From contig OX381721.1 in the NCBI GenBank assembly GCA_947462335.1, positions 38,652,488 to 38,716,487 on the forward strand: a stretch of 64,000 bases of DNA, given 5' to 3'. Shown one piece after another: positions 35,101 through 45,800 of the stretch (position 1 is the stretch's first letter; the number at the start of each line of letters is the position of its first letter). Origin of the DNA: Harmothoe impar (taxonomy: Eukaryota; Annelida; Polychaeta; Phyllodocida; Polynoidae). Below the pieces are notes generated by a model, which made no database searches, was not told the origin of the DNA, and saw only the letters and a list, made by a program, of their open reading frames with translations. Made by a program: the position numbers and the translations under genes.

Positions 35101-36808
35101 GGGATTAGTGGTGACGTCACGTGACCTAGTTAGCCAATCAGAGGCCGCCATTTGGTCACGTGACCGGAAGTGACGTCATATGACCTACTTATGGACCGGA
35201 AGTGACGTCATATGACCTACTTAGGGGACCGGAAGTGAGGTCATATGACCTACTTTAGGATCACGTGACCGGAAGTGACCTGATGAGTCACGTGACCGGA
35301 AGTGACGTCACATGACCTAATGGCCAACCGGAAGTGAGTGACCTCATTGAGGATCACGTGACCGGAAGTGACCTGATTGATCACGTGACCGGAAGAAGAA
35401 GTGACGTCACGCGACTTAATGAAGAGATGAGCGTCTTTAAGGGGTCACGCGCTTTAAAATGTGATATCTTTTTTTTTTTTGGAGGAGGAGGAGGAGGAGG
35501 AGGAGAAGGAGAGGAGGAGGAGGCGAGTCTCTTATTTTTTTCGGTATACTAATAAAAAACACTACGATATAAGTTTTTTTTTTTTTTCATTTTTTATTGT
35601 TTTACGAGCGACTGGAAGTGACTTATTGAACTAGGTAGAAGCGTTCTTTAGAGTGTATAAGGGGGGGGGAAGGAGGGGAGGGGAGGGGAGGGGAGGGAAG
35701 GGGAGGGGGGCCCCTTTAAGATGCATGGGGAGGGGGGCGCTTTTAGGATGCATGGGGCGGGTGGGGGGGAGGGGGGAGGGGGGCACTCTAGGGGGGTGGG
35801 GGGGCACTCTAAGGGGCGTTTGTCTCTTTTAAGAAAAAAAGAAAAGAAAAAGATTTCAATCGAGAGACACGCTTCTTCCTCTCGAGAGGAAGAAGCGTGT
35901 CTCTTCATTTTTTTTTGTTTATCACGTGCCTCGATGAGGCGATCAGCTGCGACTGGAGGAAGTGACACTTTAAGAGGGCGCGCGTCTTAATTGTTATGAT
36001 ATTTTTTTTTACTTACTAATAAAGAAGACGTATGAAAATAAAACACAACAATTCACATGTCCGTCGTTCTCGTTGTTTCTTGCTTGATAAAGTCAAGTAA
36101 TATCGCGATGCCGAGGTCAAACTTTCCCATGTCCTCAGTCAACACTCGAAGGAGTTCAAAAGGTGTACCGCCGGCACCGTCAGCTTTATCTTGCCACATT
36201 TTCAACACTCGGAAGGCCCACTCAGCGGGACTTCCTCCGTATTCGCATTCTTCAGCGATCTTATCTAACCTCTCAGGCGACAATTTTAAATGGTCCCCCA
36301 CCTCTTTCCACCTGCTACCTAGACGTCTGCCGAGGGTGCCCAAGTGCTTATGCATCGCGCGCGAGTCGGGGTTTTCGAAATCCAACCCCTGTCTGTGGAG
36401 AAGGGACATCCACTGAGCCAACAGTTCCACGCGTCTAATGCGGGTGAAGACGCGACCGAGCTCTCCCCATCTATGACGATGCGGGGTTTCACCCCACCAG
36501 ACTCGGAACATCGCCGTACACAGCTCCTCCGGTGTCTTGACACTGCGCTCTACTAGAGCATCCATACGGGCGGCGGTAACTTTTAAGCTACTGCCCAACT
36601 CTCTCCAACAGCCGCTCAACTCTTTACCTAGTTGACGAAGCAAGGCGTCGCTATAGGCTAACCGCCGCTGTCCTACCTCTCTGTTCTCCCCATCGGTCTG
36701 CCTCGCGCGTCTCACGTCGTCAAGCCGCATTAACTTTTTTTCAGGTGGACAAGGCGGTGAAGGCGAGCTTGAAAGTGGAATAGCTTGAGCCATCTCGTCT
36801 CGTCTTGG

Positions 36809-36859
<51 letters not shown>

Positions 36860-39800
36860 TGGTGGTAGTAGACGTTACTGTGGTCAGAGGCGATATGGTT
36901 TTTTTCCAACAGAAATCAGAGCTTTTATACAGAGGGAGTTTAATCCCATTTCCAACAGCACTCCAGCTGTCTAGCGACCTGTCCGCATGACGCTTTTTCA
37001 GCCACTCCGCTCCTTAAGAGCTTAGATGACGAGGGGTATGTCATCGCTATCCGTGGAGACCAGCTGAAAACGGTGTTTCTTCCTCATCCATAGCCTTACC
37101 TCCTACCCCCTACCTGAGGACGTCTCCCTCCCTCTGACATTCATTGTAACAAACGTCAGAGGTCAGGTGAAAATCGGATTTTTTTCATGCACAGCCTTAG
37201 TCAGCTGTCACCCCTCCCTATTGAACTAGCCGGCCGCCGCCTGGCCGGCCCGGTCTACTCACCACGGCAGGAGGTGGTGATTTTTTTTTGTCTTACACTT
37301 AAGTCGCTCACCACATGCACACGCCTCTACTCACAGACAGACACGTTCGTCTTAGGGGGGTCCTGCTTCACGCCACACGCCTCCTGTAGTTTTTTTTGTA
37401 TACACACTCTAAGCTCATCACCGTTAATCCTTTATACAGCTAACGCGCGCTGAATTGCTGAACAGGGTGGTAAGTGGCTTAGCTCATGACAGTGGATCCC
37501 TCAAAAAAAAAAGAGGGGAAAGGGATCCAGCTGAAAACGTCATACCTTATGTCTTTGTGAATGGCCGCCGGTCAGTCGACGGCAGCAACCGCTTAATCCT
37601 TTATACAGCTAATGCGCGTTGAATTGCTGAACAGGGTGGTAAGCGGCTTAGCTCATGACAGTCGATCTCTCAAAAGGGGGGAAAGGGATCCAGCTGAAAA
37701 CGTCATGCCTTATGTCTTTTGTTTCTCTTTGTGAATGGCCGCCGGCCAGCCGGCGGCAGCTGAACAGGGTCAGTAAGTAGCTAAGCTCTAGAAGCGAGAA
37801 GGCGTATATAAGGGGCCTGGAAACCTCCATTCACTCACTCATTCTTTTGCTGCTCTCTACAGTCACCACCATGAGCAAAAGACAACACCTAGCGCCGTCC
37901 AAGAACAAGAAGACTACGCGGAACAGCGCTCGTTTAGCGTCAGTGCCTCCTCTTGCTACTGAAAATGAGACTACCGCCGCAGCCGCTTGGTCTTATCACC
38001 CTCCCGCTGTAGCGAGCGCTCGCGGCAGTAGTAGTAGTAGTAGCAGTAGTAGTAGCAGTAGTAGTACTAGTAGTAGTAGTAGTAGTAGTAGTGGTAGTAG
38101 TACTACTGGTAGTAGTCGTCGTGCTAGCGACGTTGTTACACTCGCGACGGTACACGTTGCTGCTAAGCGCGCTGCCGCTGCTACTGCCGCCCCGCCTGCT
38201 GGTGATCCTCGGGCTGCGGCTGCTGCACCTGCTGCTGCTGCTGCACCTGCTACCGCTGCGCCTGCTACGGCTGCGCCTGCTGAGGCTGCTGCGCCTGCTA
38301 CTGTTGCGTCTGCTGCTGCTGCTGCTGCTGCTGCTGCTTCTGCTGCACCTGCTGCTACCGCTACTACTACTGACGACAACGCTCCTGGCACAGCGCAGTA
38401 CTGGCAACCGGGTTTTTACCTCCCCACTACTGTTGATGACTTTGATGACCTGCCGCACGTTGCACAGCCCCTCTCCTCCACCACTACATCGACCGACGCC
38501 CTCGACGCCGCTCGCGCTGAGAGTGACAGCTATTCGGACACTCAGCCCCTAAACCGAGAAGAAGAGGAGGAGGAGGAGGAGGAGGAGCAGCAGCAACAGG
38601 GTGAGACAGAGAACGACGCTGACGACGAGGCGTACGAACAACCTGAAGGGAAAGGGGTGGGCGGTACGTTTTTCGGCTCCCCTCTTCGACCTTTTGACCT
38701 CACTTCCACTAGTAGCGCCCCGTCCGGTCCGTGGCGACTGCCCTCACCGCCACCTTACGAGGGCGGCGGCGCTTCATCTTCTACCGCTACACTCAGCACC
38801 GACGGCGTGTGGCTGCTCTGTTCCAACAACGAGGCCTCGGATACCACCAGCGCTGACGCTGCTCCTGCTATCGGTTCTGCTGCTGATTCAGCTCACGCTG
38901 ATGGTGTTACTCATCCTGCGGGTGTGAAACGTTCTAAGGTGAGTTCCAGAACAACAAGGCCTAGTAAGAAGAGAAAAATACAAGAAAAAGAACGAGATGG
39001 ACGAGAAGAAGCAGAGAAAACCTTCTCCCGTCTTCTCGGGTTAGAGTTCTGCTTAGACGGAGCTTTGACGCTGGAGATCTGGGAGGACGTGGCTAGACTG
39101 TCTAGGAGGCCGCGCTACACAAAAGACGGCCAGGTGAAAGAGGCGTCTCTGACCAGAAGCAAGCGAGTGCACTTCACGGCCGACGCGCTGCGCGAGCTAA
39201 TAGCACGCATCGCCGATATCCGCGCAGTGGTGCGCATACGCGACACAGCGGCCGCGCAAGGAAGACCTAATCACACCCCCTGGTTCGCAGTGCTGGATGA
39301 GGAGGGCGAAGTGTACGCAGCTGTGAGCTACTACAGCGGTAAGAACCTCGTCCACGTGCGCAAGTACGAAGGTCCTGACAAAAAACCCACACAGCAGGGA
39401 GTGACGCTGTCCGCCAGAGCGCTCAAAGAGTTGGATGACAAAACAGAGATCATTCTGAAATATCTCGGCATAGATTCGGAATGAGAGACGCTCAACGCTC
39501 ACGCGCGCACACACACACACACAGCGTTTGACGTACGCCGTATGAGGCAGACAGACGGATACACAGACAGCAGACAGAAAGATAAATAGATAGATAGATA
39601 GACAGATAGATTGATAGATAGATAGATAGTTAGACGGCTAAGTAGTTGGTAACTGAGTGAAAAAAAACATGACACAGTACGTATGCGAAAAGTGTTTCAA
39701 AATGTTTAAAAGACCGTACAACCACGAGAGACACGTAGAAAATTGTAGAGTAGTACCTAAGTTTTGCCCTCTATGCGGCGAAGGCGATTGCCGAAAGATC

Positions 39801-42800
39801 GCCTGTCGACGCGAATCTCTGGACGGGGTGACCGTCCCTCTGCGCATATGTGCTGTACCGAACGGGGAGGAAACGTTCACGGCGAATTGGCCTGCGATAC
39901 AAACGGGCGTCAGGATGCACGGGACTCGCGTGAGTGTAACAAACTTCAGGCTACCAACCGGCGAGTTGAGTGACGCTGTAGATACTATGCGTCGCATTCA
40001 CTTGACACAAAGATTCAGATACAAAGTGGGTTTCTCGGTAGGCTTACTCTTACAACACAGAGAAGACAAGAGCAAACTGCGCTACTTTCACGCCTCCCAG
40101 AACAACGCAACTCTCATACAACCGCTCCCTACTATAACTAATTCAGAAACTTTGGAAGAGCTCCTCTCAAAGATGGAAAACACCGTCGCTTGCGAGGAAG
40201 TACGGAAACTTTGCGACGCTGACACCAAGTGGCACGTTCTTTTTCCTACCAATTTGAACATTTGCGTTTACATGGGACCGGGGGAATTCCCCATAGGCGG
40301 TAGGATCACTCAGGCCGGTCGAGTTGGAAAGAGAAGCGGCGTGTTAGATTTTCCCAACAAGGACAACCTCTGCATCTTCCGCTGCATTTCCTTTCACTTA
40401 TACAACACCAGCAAGCGCGCTTCAGATTTGTTACGTCAGTTCTGTCCCGCTGCCACACCTGAATCCTTTCCGGGTCTGAACATCCGCGACTTACCCGCGT
40501 TAGAGAACTTGTTTGACGTTCAGATAGCGGTTTACACCGCGTCGCGTCAAGTGCCGGGGCGGAAGTTGAGAAGACGCGTTACTCTGATCAGACCGCCTTC
40601 CAGAACTCTGGCCGCCCGAGGTAAAGTCAACCTACACCTGACGGCGAAAGGCGGTTTGCACGTCTCTCTCGTCACGGACTTCAACGCGTACGCGGGCATA
40701 TACGAATGTTGCAAGTGTAAGGCGGCGTTCACCACCGAGTTCTTGCTGAAGAGACACAGGAACCAGCTTTCCTCTTGCCGACAAGTCAAGTTGCGCTACG
40801 TAGGTGGCATCTACCAAAATTCGAGAACGATTTTCGAAGCGCTAGCAGACTTCTCCATTTTTCCCCCCGACGGACATTCCGGAATCTACCCTTACAAGAT
40901 CGCCTTCGATTTCGAGGCTTTCTTCAGACCGTGCAAAGAACCGTCGACGGAACACGTGTCCCTGCTGTGGGATCACGTCCCTTTGTCGGCTAGCGTCGCA
41001 TCCGACTTTCCGGGGTGGGAGGGGCCCGTCTGCTTCGTCAGAGAATCCGACGCAGATTCCGACCCCTTGTTGGACCGAGTTTTAAATCACATAAACGAGA
41101 ACGCCAAAGTCATCGGGGAAGCTGTGCTAGAACTTTACCGACCGACCTTAGCGAAGTTAGATGCGGCGATAGGTGAAGCTCTCCTGCTGGAGGAGGCGAC
41201 GTTCACCCCTTCTCCAGGCGGCTTCGCTGCGGCTCAGACCAGACACCCGTTAGTTCAACTGAAGAAGCGTCTTCTGAGATACATCCGTCAAGCTCCAGTC
41301 GTGGGCTTCAACTCGGGGCGTTACGACTTGAACCTGATCAAAATACGCCTTCACTCGTTCTTCGCCTCCGGAGACCGAAGAAACCAAGAATTCAGCGTCA
41401 TAAAGAGAAGCAATCAATACTTGGCGGTTTACACACAGCACACGGTTTTCTTGGACGTAGTCAACTATTTGGCACCCGGTTACAACTACGCGACCTATTT
41501 GCGAGCTTTCACCAGGAACGAAGAGAAAGGTCACTTTCCTTACGAATGGATGACGTCTACCAGGAAACTGGCAAACAGAACGCTGCCACCGAGATCGGCT
41601 TTCGACAGCGAGCTGACGGGCGTCAAAATGTCCGAATCCGACTACGCCGCATGTCAGAAAGTTTGGTCCGACGAGAAGATGCAAACTATGGAAGACTACT
41701 TGATCCACTACAACAACAAAGACGTCAAACCTTTCATAGAAGCTCTGAAAAATCACGCTAAATTTTTCCAAGATCGCGGCATTGACATGTTGAAAGACGG
41801 AGTTTCTCTCGCCGGTTTGACTTTACGGTTCCTCTTCCAAAACCTAGAAGACGCGTTCACAACGTTCCCCCAGTTCGACGCCGTCCTCCACGCTCTGATC
41901 AAAGAAAATCTAGTCGGCGGTCCTTCCATCATCTTCCATAGATTTCACGAGAAGGGCACCACGCGGATAAGGGAGCACAAGTACGGCGAAGAAGCGAGAC
42001 CGTGCCAACACATCCTAGGACTAGACGCTAACTCTCTGTACTTGCGCTGCATGAGCGAAGCGCACTGCACGGGCTATTACGCGGTGAGACGGCCCGAGAC
42101 CGAGTTCAAGCCCGAAATTAGGCAAAGAAACTCTCACAGCGCTTTGGAGTGGTTACGCTTCGTAGAGCACGACCGCGACGTGAAACTGCGCCACGCTTTG
42201 AACGGCGGCGAGATGGTTGTAGGCTGTCGGAGAATTCGCGTGGACGGGTTTCACGCGGCCTCTAATACGGTTTTCCAGTTTCACGGGTGTTGGTTCCACG
42301 CTCACGAGTGCATACCGTCGCACCGATATCAGTGCGCTTCACTGAGAGAGGAGAGACGCGACAGAACGACCAGAGTAAGCGCTTACTTGAAAGCGCTAGG
42401 TCACAAGCTGGTCGTCGTGTGGGAGTGCGAATGGCGAGAGATGAAGCGTCGAGATGAGCGGGTCAAGGCCTCCCAACAACGCTGGAAGGTTGACGCTTTG
42501 AAAGTGTCTCGAAACGCGATGAGCGAGAGCGACATCCTTTCCGCTGTGAAAGAGGAGAAAATGTTCGGTTTAGTTCAAGTGGACATCACTACGCCGCCTC
42601 ACCTACGAGACTACTTCGAAGAAATGACCCCCGTTTTCAAGAACGCGACCGTTTCAAAATCGGACATAGGACCTCACATGTCAGACTTTGCGCAGGAAGA
42701 AAAGCTGTTGAACACGCCTCAGAGATGTCTGATAGGGAGTTACCACGGAAAAAATATTCTCTTGGGAACGCCGCTTCTCAAGTGGTATTTAGAGCACGGT

Positions 42801-45800
42801 TTGATAGTCACCAAAGTGCAGCTGGTGGTAGAATACCTACCTAAACGCTCCTTTGCCGGTTTCGCGGACGAAGTAACGGCGGCGCGAAGACGTGGCGACG
42901 TGAACGAGAACGAGAAAATTCTGTCAGACTGTTACAAGTTAATGGGAAACGCTACGTACGGTAAAACAATCTGCAACAAAGAAAAACACACGGCGGTGAG
43001 ATACACTGACAGTCGGAAGTTCGAACTATTGGCCAATTCGTGGCGCTTCAAAAAGGCGTCCGAGTTGAGTTCCGATCTGTTTGAAGTCGAACTACAACCG
43101 AAAACAGTCAACAACAACCTCCCTATTCAAATAGGGTTCATGGTATACCAGTACGCGAAGTTGAAAATGTTAGAGTTCACATACGACTTCTTGGATAGAT
43201 TCGTCGATCGGCGCGATTATGCCCTTTGTCAAATGGACACCGACAGTCTTTACATGGCTCTCAGCGGTGACACGTTGGATGACCTAGTCAAACCTCGCCT
43301 GAGAGAGACATACTTCAGAGAGAAACGAAAGTGGCTTCCGACAGCGGTGTGCGACGATCACTTAGAGCTTTTCGTGAAGACAAAAACGGAAAGAGTGCGA
43401 GAATGGTGTCCGCCGCCCGGCGGATGTTGTGAGAGACGGTACCTTCACGATCTGAGAACTTCGGGGCTTATGAAAGCGGAGTGGGAAGGTGACGGGATCC
43501 TAAGTCTCAACCCTAAGACTTACATTTGCTACGATCGAGTCAGCGACACCGGTGAAAGAAAATCCAAAAAATGGAGTGCAAAAGGCGTACAGAAGAAACA
43601 AAACCCTCAGGAACCAGACGACTTCTTGGATGTTCTTCGCCAACGAAAAACTCTCATTGCTGTAAATAGAAACTTCAAAGTGGTGCGAAACAAAATGGTC
43701 ACCTACACCATAGAGAAAGACGGCGTGCGCTACTTGTATTATAAGCGTCGCGTGCATTCTGACGGTGTGACAACGAGTCCTTTAGAGATATGAAAAAAAA
43801 TAAATAAGCGTGTGCATCTTTTCAAAAATAGAGTGTTTATCAAGATTGAAAAAAAAAATAATAAAAAAAATTAAATAAAATATTGTTGTGTTTTTATTTT
43901 CATACGTCTTCTTTTACTAGTAAGTCGCGCAGTCTCTTAAAGCGTCACTCATGTGACGACGTCGCTTCCAGTCACGTGATCCTAAAGACCCTCACTTCCT
44001 AAACAAAAAACTTCTTCTTCCGCTCACGTGATCAATCAGGTCACTTCCGGTCACGTGATCCTCAATGAGGTCACTCACTTCCGGTCGGCCATTAGGTCAT
44101 GTGACGTCACTTCCGCTCACGTGACTCATCAGGTCACTTCCGGTCACGTGATCCTAAATTAGGTCATATGACGTCACTTCCGGTCCCCTAAGTAGGTCAG
44201 TAGGTTACCCAGAATGCACCACTAATCCCCTAAGTAGGTCACTTCCGGTCACGTGACCAAATGGTGGCCTCTGATTGGCTGCAGGGTTACCCAGAATGCA
44301 CCACTAATCCCCTAAGTAGGTCACTTCCGGTCACGTGACCAAATGGAGGCCTCTGATTGGCTGCATGTCGATTGAGTAATAAACAGTAGTTAACTATAGT
44401 CCCGTTCCGATACATACTATACTACTGGTGTGGCCTAATATCAATTAGTTTCTTCGAACTAGGACTTTTGTTCTTAACCCTGTGTGATACCAAGTGTAAG
44501 GCCATTCCAAAAGGGAACTTGTTTCTCACCACCAAGCCATGAAAAATATGATGAGGGCGCTTTTCTTTTACATTTCCTTTGTTTTTTAACTTGGGCTTTC
44601 GCCAAACTGAATTCAAAATTTTAGTAATCAAGACATGATGGAGAGGCAGATGTTGTACCTATGTATGCCTTTTTTTGATGGGAAAAATTCTTTTTGGTTT
44701 TTTGATTTTGAAAACATGATAAAAATTGACAAATATTGGCATGTTTGGCATCAAATCAAAGCTAATAATGTCTGTAATGCAGTGAGATAGAAAAAAAACT
44801 TATATCTTGCCTACGTTTAAAGATCAATAAATCCTTAACTGCTAAAATGTGAATTTTGGTCAGGAAAAACATCTATTTTCCTTTACATTTTAGCATTTTA
44901 GCCCGTGAGTAAAGAAAAAGAGAAAAAAAGCCTCCCTTGTCATATTTTTAATTCCTTGGTGATGAGAAACGAATTTAGTTTTATTGAGTGGCCTATACAT
45001 ATGTCTGATTTCAGTGACATTTTTCATAATCATATTTTATAAACATATAGAAGTTCAGATATTGTGCTAATTCAAATATTGCGTGTAATATATGTACTGT
45101 GAACGTAGTTATATTCCGGGTATACATTTTCGCGGATGTGGCAAAGATAATAATTTCACTGATACTTGAATTCACTGACATCCAGTGTAGACTAGCTGTT
45201 GGCTTGTTTATAAGACAGTATTTGGGGTATTATGAATTCGCTGCTCCTTAATTTCCGTGAATATAGCGAAAATATATACACAGTGAAATAAGTTATGACC
45301 ACAATACACATGTGTTATTTCAGTGACAGGCCCTAACTACCTGAGCGCCCCTGGTGGCCAGGTGGAGCTGTGGGTCGGGCTGTCCAGACACTACTTCCTG
45401 TGGCTCACCAAGGACTCCATCAAAGGTAGCTAGGCACTTATCATGTAACTCAAGGTATCTAGGCACTTATCATGTAACTCAAGGTATCTAGGCACTTATC
45501 ATGTAACTCAAGGTAGCTAGGCACTTATCATGTAACTCAAGGTATCTAGGCACTTATCATGTAACTCAAGGTGTCTAGGCACTTATCATGTAACTCAAGG
45601 TATCTAGGCACTTATCATGTAACTCAAGGTATCTAGGCACTTATCATGTAACTCAAGGTATCTAGGCACTTATCATGTAACTCAAGGTAGCTAGGCACTT
45701 ATCATGTAACTCAAGGTATCTAGGCACTTCTCATGTAACTCAAGGCATCTAGGCACTTGTCATGTAACTCAAGTGTATATAGGCACTTATCATGTAACTC

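Larger units (their letters stand above)
34986..44426 (+). mobile_element. Polinton/Maverick-type element with PolB, PC4-like and tandem death-domain genes
   Basis: A complete 9,441-bp element begins AGTAGTATAGTATGTATCGG and ends with the reverse complement. Six-base duplications GGTGTG (34980-34985, 44427-44432) flank it. AG...CT ends plus a 6-bp duplication are the known insertion signature of Polintons. TIRs of about 0.42 kb are near-identical. Only three genes are present: protein-primed PolB, a two-PC4-like protein and a divergent tandem death-domain protein. No integrase, protease, packaging ATPase or capsid genes are seen, so insertion probably used integrase supplied in trans. Intact ORFs and a perfect duplication suggest a recent insertion. 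Confidence 0.9.
34647..44436. mobile_element. MITE family H, split by the Polinton-type element
   Basis: Left arm AGGCCACACCAAATATAAAA then GTTGGTCTAC. The right arm GTAGACCAACTTTTTTTT runs to GGTGTG at 34985 and resumes with GCCT after the second GGTGTG at 44432. TA flanks the arms. The unsplit MITE would be about 343 bp. The 6-bp duplication of the large insertion lies inside this arm. Confidence 0.82.

Noticed and set aside
35481..35552. Glycine/glutamate-rich ORF near 35334-35552
   Set aside because: It arises from the GGA repeat and TIR sequence; no conserved domain.
37940..38552. Ser/Ala/Leu/Val-rich ORFs in other frames of the PC4-like gene
   Set aside because: Produced by triplet repeats read in alternative frames; the frame with Kozak ATG, TATA box and C-terminal domain is the real one.
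40547..43117. Antisense ORFs within the DNA polymerase gene
   Set aside because: Shadows of a long, well-supported coding sequence.
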